A DNA stretch of 6,577 nucleotides from JAAYAY01 sp964429355 (GTDB lineage Bacteria; Planctomycetota; Planctomycetia; Pirellulales; Thermoguttaceae): contig CAYSCH010000475.1 in the NCBI GenBank assembly GCA_964429355.1, forward strand, positions 1-6,577. The letters are read 5' to 3'. The position numbers and the translations under genes are program-made. The first letter of the stretch is position 1. The number at the start of each line of letters is the position of its first letter. Shown in pieces: positions 1 to 5,348 of the stretch. The notes beneath the pieces were generated by a model. It was given only the letters and a program-made list of their open reading frames with translations. It was not told the origin of the DNA and did not search any database.

Positions 1-146
1 TGGTACCGACCGATAGGCTCGATCTGGTCGACAACCCGAAGCCCAAGGGAGAAGTACCCGACGACGTGCAGCTCCAGATCAACAAGATGTGCGGCGTCAA
101 TGACGAAACCTGGAAGAAGTACAACGGGCAAAACGCTCAGGAGTGA
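1..146 (+). CDS. Mu gpI-like protease/scaffold, C-terminal end (partial)
   Basis: The window opens inside a + strand reading frame (codons from position 3) that ends at TGA 144-146; 47 codons are visible. The last residues read INKMCGVNDETWKKYNGQ, followed by NAQE. This resembles the C-terminal tail of Mu gpI-type phage proteases, where a short helix of the form 'xCxxxGvsxExxxK' closes the scaffold part. In that family the full protein processes the head and its C-terminal part acts as the internal scaffold, Mu gpZ. Its position directly before the decoration and major head genes is where this gene lies in Mu-like phages. No catalytic residues are in view, so the call rests on the tail motif and on gene order. 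The stop codon lies inside the left arm of the first intergenic repeat. Confidence 0.6.
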   Translation, partial: VPTDRLDLVDNPKPKGEVPDDVQLQINKMCGVNDETWKKYNGQNAQE

Positions 147-208
147 GGCGCGAGGGGTGAGGAGCAGAAACCTCACCACGCCTGACGCCTGACGCCTAAC
201 CCCTCACC
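144..208. repeat. Intergenic inverted repeat R1 (GTGAGG/TSACGCC family)
   Basis: This imperfect inverted repeat fills the gap between the protease stop and the next Shine-Dalgarno. GGTGAGG (156-162) pairs perfectly with CCTCACC (171-177) across an 8-nt loop. An outer GTGAGG (143-148) matches CCTCAC (202-207). The right half is a degenerate heptamer tandem of the type CACGCCT, GACGCCT, GACGCCT, AACCCCT. The protease stop codon is part of the left arm. An AAAGGAG site (209-215) follows immediately and is not included in the repeat. Confidence 0.8.
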
Positions 209-222
209 AAAGGAGTTTTGAT

Positions 223-1305
223 ATGACCGCACTAACCGCAGACAGGCAAGCCCCCTACAAGGAAGGGGTGGAAGTTCCCATTCCGGTGGGAGCGGCAAAA
301 ACCATTTACGCCGGCAGCCTGGTGGCTCTGGATGGCACCACCCGTGCCGCCGAAGCCGGAAGCGATGCCTCGGGAAAAGTATTTGCGGGCGTGGCCAGGA
401 TGGCCGCCGACAACTCGAGTGGTGATGAAGGCGACCTGGATATCGTCGTCCGCCGGAGAGGCCTCTTTCTTCTGAATATCTATGCAGCCGTCACCCAGGA
501 TGACGTGGGCAAGCCGGTCTTCATCAAGGATGACCAGACCGTCGCCCTGGCGGCAAACGTCACCTATGCGATCTATTGCGGCGTGATAGCCGGCATCGAA
601 TCCACAACCGAAGTCTGGGTCGATATCTATCCGGCCCTGCTCCAAACCGACGTTGCCACCCACATTGCCGACACCTCCTCCGCTCATGCCGCTTCGGCGA
701 TCTCCATTACCGACTCGGGCGAATTCACGACCCAAACGGAAGTCGAAGCGGCCCTCCAGGAAATCTATCAGGCCTTACTGACGGCAAAGGGCATCATGGC
801 GATTCCCATGCCGGTCATCACCGATGCCGGAGTAGCTCTCGCTGCCTTCTCCGATGGGGACAGCACTGTCCCCGGGTATTGCGTTACCGCCAAGGGATTG
901 GGTATCCGCTGGAACAACCATGCCACCCCGGGCGCGGTAGGAACGAAAGTGATCGTGCCGCCCGATGCCGACGTTGCCGCCAACATGGTGCTCCATATTC
1001 TGGCGGCCAAGGTCGGCGCCACGGTAGGCGATGCCGTCAAGTTCACCGTTGCGGCCTACAACAATGACGTCGGGGTCGCTTATGACGCCGACAGCGACTT
1101 CGGCGGCGACAGCAGCGCCATGACCGGCGATGCCACCACCAAGTCTGTGCAGGAAGTCACCCTGACCCTGGCCCTGGCGAACCTGACGGCCTATCCGGCT
1201 GCCATCGAGCTGACGATCAAACCCAAGGCCGGCACCCTCGGCACGGATGACGTCATCATGCTGGCGGCCTGGATCGAATACCAGAAAAAGCTGTTGACGG
1301 CTTAA
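223..1305 (+). CDS. Capsid cement/decoration protein with extra C-terminal domain
   Basis: Predicted 360-residue virion protein. The start at ATG 223 is supported by AAAGGAG at 209-215, 7 nt upstream. Residues about 10-140 match the small capsid cement (DUF2190-like) proteins of Mu-like phages: a 'YAGSLVALDG' strand, then FAGVARMAADNSSGDEGDLD, a basic 'VRRRGLFLLN' segment, and 'TQDDVGKPVFIKDDQTVA'. These proteins bind the outside of the shell and stabilise it. Residues about 145-185 (HIADTSSAHAASAI, then FTTQTEVEAALQEIYQ) form a linker motif that recurs in phage structural proteins. Residues about 190-360 are an additional, probably beta-rich domain that I do not recognise, with a 'TLTLALANLTAYPAAIELTI' stretch and an acidic loop near 285-300. 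Typical cement proteins are about 110-150 residues, so this one is more than twice the usual length. The N-terminal assignment is fairly secure; the C-terminal role (surface or fibre-like domain) is inference. Confidence 0.72.
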   Translation: MTALTADRQAPYKEGVEVPIPVGAAKTIYAGSLVALDGTTRAAEAGSDASGKVFAGVARMAADNSSGDEGDLDIVVRRRGLFLLNIYAAVTQDDVGKPVFIKDDQTVALAANVTYAIYCGVIAGIESTTEVWVDIYPALLQTDVATHIADTSSAHAASAISITDSGEFTTQTEVEAALQEIYQALLTAKGIMAIPMPVITDAGVALAAFSDGDSTVPGYCVTAKGLGIRWNNHATPGAVGTKVIVPPDADVAANMVLHILAAKVGATVGDAVKFTVAAYNNDVGVAYDADSDFGGDSSAMTGDATTKSVQEVTLTLALANLTAYPAAIELTIKPKAGTLGTDDVIMLAAWIEYQKKLLTA

Positions 1306-1310
1306 AGAAG

Positions 1311-1384
1311 GTGAAGCGTGAGGAGTGAGGGGTGAGGAGTAACCCCTGCCGCCTCACTACCCATCACGCCTCACGCCTTACACC
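1311..1384. repeat. Intergenic inverted repeat R2 (GTGAGG/TSACGCC family)
   Basis: This second copy lies between the decoration gene stop (TAA 1303-1305) and the major head gene. The left half is purine-rich GTGAGG units; the right half is CCTCAC/TCACGCC units. The best paired block is GCGTGAGG (1316-1323) with CCTCACGC (1369-1376), 8 bp. It stops just short of AAAGGAG (1393-1399), the ribosome site of the head gene. Confidence 0.8.
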
Positions 1385-1405
1385 TAGCCTAGAAAGGAGT
1401 AGGAA

Positions 1406-2290
1406 ATGATCATCAATCAAGCGGCCCTTGCGGGCATCTACAAGACCTTCAACACGCTCTTCAATGAGGCTTTCGACGGCGCGCCGTCGCAATGGCCGGT
1501 CGTTGCGATGGAAGCGCCGGTCTCGGCCAAGGAATCGGACTACAAATGGCTCGGTGCCTATCCCATGATGCGCGAATGGGTGGGAGACCGCGTCATCAAG
1601 GACCTCTCCGCATTCGAATACGCCATCAAGAACAAGCCTTTCGAAGCAACCATAGAGGTGGAACGCTACGACATCGAATACGACCAGATCGGTCTCTATC
1701 GGCCCATGATCCAGGGGCTGGCAGCATCTGCGAAACAGCACCCGGACCTTTTGGTTTTTGCCTTGCTGTTGGCCGGATGGACCACTCAGTGCTTCGATAA
1801 GCAGTACTTCTTCGATGACGAGCATCCGGTCGGAACCGCGCTGATTTCCAACGATGGCGGCGGCTCGGGGACCCCCTGGTTTCTGATGGACTTATCGAGG
1901 CCGCTCAAGCCGATCATCCTGCAGATCGCCCAGCGGCCCAAGTTCGTCGCAATGGACCGGCCCGACGACGAGCACGTCTTCATGCGGAACAAGTTCCGCT
2001 ATGGAGTCGACGACTACAAAAACGTCGGCTTCGGCCTCTGGCAGCTTGCCTACGGCAGCANNNNNNNNNNGACGCTAGACCACACAACCTATGCCCCGGC
2101 AAGGCAGGTCATGATGTCGTTCAAGGATGAAAACCAGGTGCCCCTGGGAATCGTCCCGACCCATCTCGTGGTGCCGCCCACCTTAGAATCGGCCGGTCGA
2201 AAGACGGTCGTCAACCAGAGGAACGCCGATGGGTCCGACAACGAGTGGTACAACACCGCCCAGTTGGTCGTGGTGCCTTGGCTGGCGTAG
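1406..2290 (+). CDS. Mu gpT-like major head (capsid) protein
   Basis: This is the major capsid subunit that builds the icosahedral shell, Mu gpT family. The visible product is 294 residues, four of them unknown because of a 10-N gap; Mu gpT is about 305. Family hallmarks include the N-terminal 'KTFNTLFNEAF' helix, 'DYKWLGAYPMMREWVGDRVI', the central YDIEYDQIGLYRPMIQGLA, 'FFDDEHPVG', 'QLAYGS', and the C-terminal LGIVPTHLVVPPTLESAGRK followed by 'NEWYNTAQLVVVPWL'. The start at ATG 1406 has a strong AAAGGAG at 1393-1399. The frame reads through the gap (2061-2070) without change, and the sequence on both sides is gpT-like, so the gap size is about right and the gene is not broken. It sits downstream of the protease and decoration genes as expected, with repeats R2 and R3 on its two sides. 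Confidence 0.92.
   Translation: MIINQAALAGIYKTFNTLFNEAFDGAPSQWPVVAMEAPVSAKESDYKWLGAYPMMREWVGDRVIKDLSAFEYAIKNKPFEATIEVERYDIEYDQIGLYRPMIQGLAASAKQHPDLLVFALLLAGWTTQCFDKQYFFDDEHPVGTALISNDGGGSGTPWFLMDLSRPLKPIILQIAQRPKFVAMDRPDDEHVFMRNKFRYGVDDYKNVGFGLWQLAYGSXXXXTLDHTTYAPARQVMMSFKDENQVPLGIVPTHLVVPPTLESAGRKTVVNQRNADGSDNEWYNTAQLVVVPWLA
2061..2070. other. Assembly gap (10 N) inside the major head gene
   Basis: Ten undetermined bases lie between the QLAYGS motif and 'TLDHTTYAPARQ'. The frame is preserved on both sides. The flanks share no obvious overlap, so a few residues of real sequence are probably missing here. Confidence 0.95.
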
Positions 2291-2298
2291 GGAAGTAA

Positions 2299-2361
2299 GG
2301 TGTGAGGAGTCAGGAGTCAGGAGTTTTTGTCCCCTCACGCCTGACGCCTCACCCCTCACAC
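2299..2361. repeat. Intergenic inverted repeat R3 (GTGAGG/TSACGCC family)
   Basis: This third copy lies between the head gene stop (TAG 2288-2290) and the FluMu_N gene. GTGTGAGG (2300-2307) pairs with CCTCACAC (2354-2361), 8 bp, as the closing stem. Inside are GTCAGGA units on the left and CACGCCTGACGCCTCACC-type heptamers on the right. TTTTT lies in the loop (2324-2328), not after the stem, so this does not look like an intrinsic terminator. Confidence 0.8.
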
Positions 2362-2366
2362 AGGAG
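2362..2366 (+). promoter_or_regulatory. Ribosome binding site that fixes the FluMu_N gene start
   Basis: AGGAG lies 6 nt before ATG 2373. The same frame is open further upstream, to an ATG at 2229 inside the head gene, but that longer reading would run through repeat R3. The ribosome site and the onset of FluMu_N similarity both place the start at 2373. Confidence 0.8.
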
Positions 2367-2372
2367 ATTTTT

Positions 2373-2615
2373 ATGATCAAAATCAAGTCGAAAAAACCGG
2401 GTTTCAGACGCTGCGGCATCGCTCATCCGTCCGAATGGACCGAGTATCCGGATGGGCGCTTCACCAAGAAAGAGCTGGCGAGGCTCAAAGACGAACCGAT
2501 GCTGACCGTCATGGTCGTGAAGGATGAGCCGGAAGCGCTAGCGGTGCCCGGAGAGGCCAAGACGACCGAAGCGAATCCGGAAGCCGTCAAAAAGACCCAA
2601 AAGGCTAAAAGCTGA
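2373..2615 (+). CDS. FluMu_N-domain small protein (HI1506/Mu gp35-like)
   Basis: 80-residue protein. Residues 1-50 carry the FluMu N-terminal domain seen in Mu-like prophages: 'IKSKKPGFRRCGIAHPSEWT' is the conserved core, followed by EYPDGRFTKKELARLKDEP and a short beta strand, 'MLTVMVV'. Residues 51-80 are a low-complexity tail rich in Lys, Glu and Ala, probably disordered. The domain is always found next to head genes of Mu-like phages, but its exact job is not established; a virion or head-completion role is inferred from position. The gene ends 2 nt before the gp36 start, so the two are very probably translated together. Confidence 0.8.
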   Translation: MIKIKSKKPGFRRCGIAHPSEWTEYPDGRFTKKELARLKDEPMLTVMVVKDEPEALAVPGEAKTTEANPEAVKKTQKAKS

Positions 2616-2617
2616 CC

Positions 2618-3052
2618 ATGAGCTATTGCACCCAGGACGATATCCTCGAGCGGATCAGCGAAGCCGAGCTCATCCAACTGACCGACGACGAGAATACCGG
2701 CTCCGCCGATGCCGACACCATCACGCGCGCCATTGCCGACGCCGATGAGGAAATCGATTCCTATGTCGGCGTACGCCATATCGTCCCTCTCGATCCCGTG
2801 CCGGCCCTGGCCCGCAAGCTCTCGGCCGAAATGGCGATCTACAATCTCTTCGGGCGCCGCCAGGCGGGACCTCCGGAACATATCGAGAAGCGCTATAACG
2901 CCGCGGTGCGGCTGCTGGAACTCATCGCCAAGGGCCAGGCATCCTTGGGCGCTCAGGACCCGGAAGGAACTCCGCCCACGGCCGATGCTCCGCAAATGGC
3001 TTCCACCAATCCGGCCCGGGTCTTCACCCGCGACAAACTTCGAGGCTTCTGA
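2618..3052 (+). CDS. Mu gp36-like protein (DUF1320), head-tail adaptor
   Basis: 144-residue protein of the DUF1320 family (Mu gp36). It begins MSYCTQDDILERISEAELIQ, the typical helical start of this family. It continues with a helix around 'ITRAIADADEEIDSYVGVRH', the conserved 'LSAEMAIYNLFGRR', and ends with 'ARVFTRDKLRGF', a common family ending. In related phages this small helical protein belongs to the head-tail connector that docks on the portal. No strong Shine-Dalgarno precedes ATG 2618. The 2-nt distance from the FluMu_N stop points to translational coupling. Its own stop overlaps the next start (TGATG at 3050-3054). Confidence 0.88.
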   Translation: MSYCTQDDILERISEAELIQLTDDENTGSADADTITRAIADADEEIDSYVGVRHIVPLDPVPALARKLSAEMAIYNLFGRRQAGPPEHIEKRYNAAVRLLELIAKGQASLGAQDPEGTPPTADAPQMASTNPARVFTRDKLRGF

Positions 3053-3525
3053 TGAAACGGCTCGACTACGACATCTCAGCCATTGAGGCCGCGGCCCTGG
3101 CGCTACTCCTGCCGCTCAAGACGGCAGGCTCCATCCGCACCCTGGAATCCTACGGCGGGCAGCTCGACGTAGAAGATATCGGCAAGCTCACGCTCCTCTT
3201 TCCGGCCGTCTATGTGGTCTGGTCGGGCGTGCAGGTACAGGCCTATGGGAATAATGACGGCCTTTCCTGCGGCCTTACCGCCATCGTTTGCGACCGCAAT
3301 TTGCGGGGAGCTCAAGCCGCCCGTAGCGGCGATGCCGCATCGATAGGAGTCTACGCCCTTCTCGGCCGGATTCGCGCCCTTCTGCACGGTGCCGTGATCG
3401 ACCGGGAATTCTACCAGGCCCAACTGGTNNNNNNNNNNCTGGTTCGCGAGGCCCCCCTGGCTTACGACCCCAAGCAAAGCCTGGCCATTTATGAAGCGTT
3501 GTATGAGTTGCGGAGAAGAACGTGA
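3052..3525 (+). CDS. Mu gp37-like protein (DUF1834), probable tail terminator
   Basis: The product is 157 residues, including four unknown positions. It matches DUF1834 (Mu gp37): an N-terminal helix with 'ISAIEAAALALLLPLK', 'GQLDVEDIGKLTLLFPAVYV', the mid-region 'VWSGVQVQAYGN', and a C-terminal 'YDPKQSLAIYEALYELRRR' strand. The start ATG shares its A with the gp36 stop; GAGG at 3042-3045 provides a ribosome site 6 nt upstream. In Mu-like phages this protein is thought to cap the tail or complete the head-tail interface, which fits its place just before the tail tube gene. A 10-N gap interrupts residues near 126-129 without changing frame; without it the protein may be five residues shorter. 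Mu gp38 is absent between this gene and the tail genes. Confidence 0.82.
   Translation: MKRLDYDISAIEAAALALLLPLKTAGSIRTLESYGGQLDVEDIGKLTLLFPAVYVVWSGVQVQAYGNNDGLSCGLTAIVCDRNLRGAQAARSGDAASIGVYALLGRIRALLHGAVIDREFYQAQLXXXXLVREAPLAYDPKQSLAIYEALYELRRRT
3429..3438. other. Assembly gap (10 N) inside the gp37-like gene
   Basis: Ten undetermined bases are flanked on both sides by CTGGT (3424-3428 and 3439-3443). Merging the two copies and dropping the N run removes exactly 15 nt and keeps the frame, giving YQAQLVREAPL. The gap may therefore be an unrecognised contig overlap rather than missing sequence. Confidence 0.9.
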
Positions 3526-3603
3526 AGAGTGAGGCGTCAGGCGTGAAGAGTAAGCAGGTGACAGGGGGGTTACCCCTCACACCTCACGCCTAACCCCTAA
3601 CCC
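3522..3603. repeat. Intergenic inverted repeat R4 (GTGAGG/TSACGCC family)
   Basis: This fourth copy starts at the gp37 stop (TGA 3523-3525 is within the left arm) and runs to the AAAGGAG (3605-3611) of the tail tube gene. GGCGTGA (3540-3546) pairs with TCACGCC (3584-3590). The left half carries GAGTGAGGCGTCAGGCGTGA-type units; the right half has CCCCTCACACCTCACGCC and CTAACCC units. The centre (about 3553-3570) is less symmetric than in the other copies. Confidence 0.78.
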
Positions 3604-3617
3604 AAAAGGAGAACCTA

Positions 3618-4586
3618 ATGGCCTTAGCATCAAACGTCGACAACATCCGCTATAACGGGACCGGGCGGGCTTACGCGGGCACGGTGGGTGGCTCCAACCC
3701 GGGCGCGGACCTGGGCGAGCTCGAAAACTTCACCATGTCGGTCAAGGTGACGACAGAAAAGATGAAGAGCACCCGGAACGCCGCGCGGGCCACCATCCTC
3801 GAAACGGAAACCGAGCGGGAGGCTACCCTCTCGTTCGGCCTGCGCGAACAGTCAGAGGAAAACCTCAAGATGGCCCTCCTCGGCGGCACGGTCAATACCC
3901 TCAATCAGTCGGCCAGCAACGCCGACGGCATCAGCAAAACCTGGGTCCTTAACGAATTCATTGACCTGGGCTATCTGAACGTCTTCCGTGTCAAGGCCAG
4001 CGGAACGATCACGGGGACCCTGGCGGCCGGCGATACGGTCACGGGTGATGTTTCCACCAAGACCGGCAAAATCGCCTGGGTCAATACCAGCGGGGATGAC
4101 TGGGTGCTGCTCTACGCCGTTTCGGGCGCATTCACGAGCGACACGAAACTATCCAAGGACGTCGACAACTACCTCACTCTCTCCGGCTACGAGACCGAAG
4201 AAGATGTCGTCATCACCGACACCGCCGGGACTACCCTCCGCGTTCAGGGTACGGATTACGACATCGACCCGGATTACGGCTACGTCCGCAAGCTCGCCAA
4301 CATCGCCGATAGCGACAAGCTCTATTTCGATTACGAGGCCGTGAGCAAAAAGTACCTCTGGGCCATGTCGGCGGGATCGGTCACCAAGCGCCTGGTGTTC
4401 GTAACCGACGCCGACGACCAGGGTCCCCGCCAGCGTTACACCTTCCACAAGGTGCAGATCAACCTCAACGGGGATATCAACCTGCTCGGGGAAAAGGCGG
4501 CCCTCCTCAACGTCACCGGCAGCGTTCTGGCCGACACCAGCCAAGCGAGCGGCCAGGAGTACTACAAGGTTGAGATGATGAGCTGA
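3618..4586 (+). CDS. Siphovirus-type tail tube protein with inserted domain
   Basis: 322-residue protein. Residues 1-95 ('GELENFTMSVKVTTEKMKST', then ATILETETEREATLSFGLRE) match the core of long-tailed phage tail tube (major tail) proteins. Residues about 190-245, with TTLRVQGTDYDIDPDYGYVR and 'KLYFDYEAVSKK', are the familiar 'DY.vD...G.i' beta region. Residues about 255-322 form the closing strands. Between residues about 127 and 180 sits a Gly/Thr-rich unit (SGTITGTLAAGDTVTGDVST, later 'YAVSGAFTSDTKLS') that resembles a small beta module recurrent in phage virion proteins and looks like an insertion. The protein stacks as rings forming the non-contractile tail tube. The absence of a sheath gene before it argues for siphovirus morphology. 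The start is supported by AAAGGAG 6 nt before ATG 3618. Confidence 0.8.
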   Translation: MALASNVDNIRYNGTGRAYAGTVGGSNPGADLGELENFTMSVKVTTEKMKSTRNAARATILETETEREATLSFGLREQSEENLKMALLGGTVNTLNQSASNADGISKTWVLNEFIDLGYLNVFRVKASGTITGTLAAGDTVTGDVSTKTGKIAWVNTSGDDWVLLYAVSGAFTSDTKLSKDVDNYLTLSGYETEEDVVITDTAGTTLRVQGTDYDIDPDYGYVRKLANIADSDKLYFDYEAVSKKYLWAMSAGSVTKRLVFVTDADDQGPRQRYTFHKVQINLNGDINLLGEKAALLNVTGSVLADTSQASGQEYYKVEMMS

Positions 4587-4596
4587 TGAAATGCGT

Positions 4597-4727
4597 CCAC
4601 GAAGTCACACGAAGTCACACGAAGGAATAAACCGGGCGAGGCCCAAAGAGGAAGTGCTTCCGGCCTGTGCGCACTGGACAGGCACAGGCCGGGATAACTC
4701 TTCGTGAGACTTCGTGTGACTTCGTGG
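4597..4727. repeat. Nested palindrome R5 with 28-nt arms (CACGAAG type)
   Basis: A 131-bp symmetric element. The left arm at 4597-4624 contains two tandem GAAGTCACAC decamers. The right arm at 4700-4727 is its reverse complement at 27 of 28 positions. Inside, CCGGCCTGTGC (4660-4670) and GCACAGGCCGG (4682-4692) form a perfect 11-bp stem with an 11-nt loop, and smaller GAAGTGCTTC (4651-4660) and GGGC/GCCC (4634-4644) symmetries are visible. It fills nearly all of the 163-nt gap between the tail tube and chaperone genes and belongs to a different sequence family from R1-R4. The antisense open frames here are by-products of this symmetry. Confidence 0.88.
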
Positions 4728-4749
4728 ATGAAAGAAAAACGGAGCTAAG

Positions 4750-5139
4750 ATGGACAATTTGCAGCAAATGGTTCCGGAAACGGTTGAAGTCACGGTGGGT
4801 GGGGAGACGCTGACCATCGGCCCGATCAGGATCAGGCAGGTGTCGCGGGTGGCTCGGCATGTGGGCGGCCTCGTGCGTTTCTTCGCGGGCGATGTAATCG
4901 ATTTCGAAGGCCTGCTGACCGAGGGCGCGGAGGCTCTCATGGAGGCCCTGGCGGCCGCTACCGATCAGCCGGTCGATTGGATCGGCGAGCTAAACCTGGA
5001 TGAGGTGGTACGCCTCACGCGAACGGTGGTGGAGGTCAATGGCGATTTTTTCGCCCGCACCGTCCTGCCGGAAGTCGAAAAGGCGCAGGGCGTACTCAGC
5101 GGGCTGAATCAGACTGGGCGGACGTCTTCCAATGCCTGA
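4750..5139 (+). CDS. Tail assembly chaperone (short, unshifted form)
   Basis: 129-residue protein of the type found between the tail tube and tape measure genes of Mu-like siphophages. It opens with 'VEVTVGGETLTIGPIRIRQV', continues with a helical region (DVIDFEGLLTEGAEALMEAL), then 'DWIGELNLDEVVRLTRTVVE', and the conserved 'VEVNGDFFARTVLPEVEKA'. The VN.DFF....P segment is characteristic. Such chaperones coat the tape measure protein and help tube polymerisation; they are absent from finished virions. CGGAG at 4740-4744 precedes ATG 4750 by 5 nt. The C-terminus after about residue 115 is low-complexity (SGLNQTGRTSSNA). Four of its five phenylalanines use TTC; the single TTT falls at the proposed slippery site. 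A longer frameshifted form is described separately. Confidence 0.78.
   Translation: MDNLQQMVPETVEVTVGGETLTIGPIRIRQVSRVARHVGGLVRFFAGDVIDFEGLLTEGAEALMEALAAATDQPVDWIGELNLDEVVRLTRTVVEVNGDFFARTVLPEVEKAQGVLSGLNQTGRTSSNA
5046..5052 (+). promoter_or_regulatory. Candidate -1 ribosomal frameshift site T TTT TTC
   Basis: The run is GAT TTT TTC in the chaperone frame, giving a perfectly phased X XXY YYZ heptamer: both P-site UUU and A-site UUC can re-pair with UUU after a -1 slip. It lies within the 136-nt window (5004-5139) where both frames are open. Directly downstream, GCCCGC (5053-5058) can pair with GCGGGC (5099-5104), with a nested CCTGC (5064-5068)/GCAGG (5085-5089). That structure starts closer to the heptamer than the usual 5-9 nt, so its stimulatory role is uncertain. 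A weaker alternative is C GAA AAG at 5076-5082, which shares an A-site AAG with the lambda site. Confidence 0.6.
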
Positions 5140-5348
5140 TCGGGGCGGGGCATCGCTACGGAGAGATCCTCGACTACACCCTGCCCCAGGTGACGGGATT
5201 CTTGCTGGCGATCCGGCGGGCCGAGGCCGGGCGGGCGCTCAAGACCTTGAATCTGCTGATCGTCGGTACGCGGGGCAGCGAGGATCAAATCAAGGAACTG
5301 GCCAGGGTAATCACCTCAGAAGACGAAAGACGAGCCGGGAGAAGGTGA
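5052..5348 (+). CDS. Tail assembly chaperone -1 frame extension (T-like domain)
   Basis: This frame is one base behind the chaperone frame, open from 5004 (after TGA 5001-5003) to TGA 5346-5348. From 5106 it reads as good protein: ESDWADVFQCLIGAGHRYGE, then 'ILDYTLPQVTGFLLAIRRAE', 'LNLLIVGTRGSEDQIKELAR'. The G-H-.-.-.-E-I-.-.-Y-T-.-.-Q pattern is typical of the T half of G/GT-type tail chaperones, which binds tail tube subunits. No ATG, GTG or TTG occurs in this frame before GTG inside the conserved part, so independent initiation is unlikely. A slip at 5046-5052 would give a fusion of about 199 residues (101 from the first frame plus 98). The linker (RPHRPAGSRKGRGRTQ) looks like unselected coding, so the slip could be further downstream. 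The last 38 nt overlap the antisense membrane gene. Confidence 0.68.
   Translation, partial: RPHRPAGSRKGAGRTQRAESDWADVFQCLIGAGHRYGEILDYTLPQVTGFLLAIRRAEAGRALKTLNLLIVGTRGSEDQIKELARVITSEDERRAGRR

Noticed and set aside
144..208. Heptamer tandems (TSACGCC) considered as a CRISPR array, here and at R2-R4
   Set aside because: Units are 7 nt and contiguous, without spacers, and are arranged as inverted halves.
1364..1825. Minus-strand open frame opposite the major head gene, and similar antisense frames at 232-735 and 4149-4544
   Set aside because: They are complements of well-supported structural genes in GC-rich DNA and show no domain features of their own.
2299..2361. Repeat R3, and R1-R5 in general, as intrinsic terminators
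   Set aside because: No T-run follows the stems; the T5 in R3 lies in the loop, and functional late genes continue downstream at each.
2229..2372. Longer start for the FluMu_N gene, inside the head gene
   Set aside because: It would translate repeat R3 and lacks a ribosome site; AGGAG before ATG 2373 and the domain start fix the shorter form.
4605..4940. Minus-strand open frames across the R5 palindrome and the chaperone start
   Set aside because: They consist of palindrome sequence plus the complement of the chaperone gene, with no recognisable protein.
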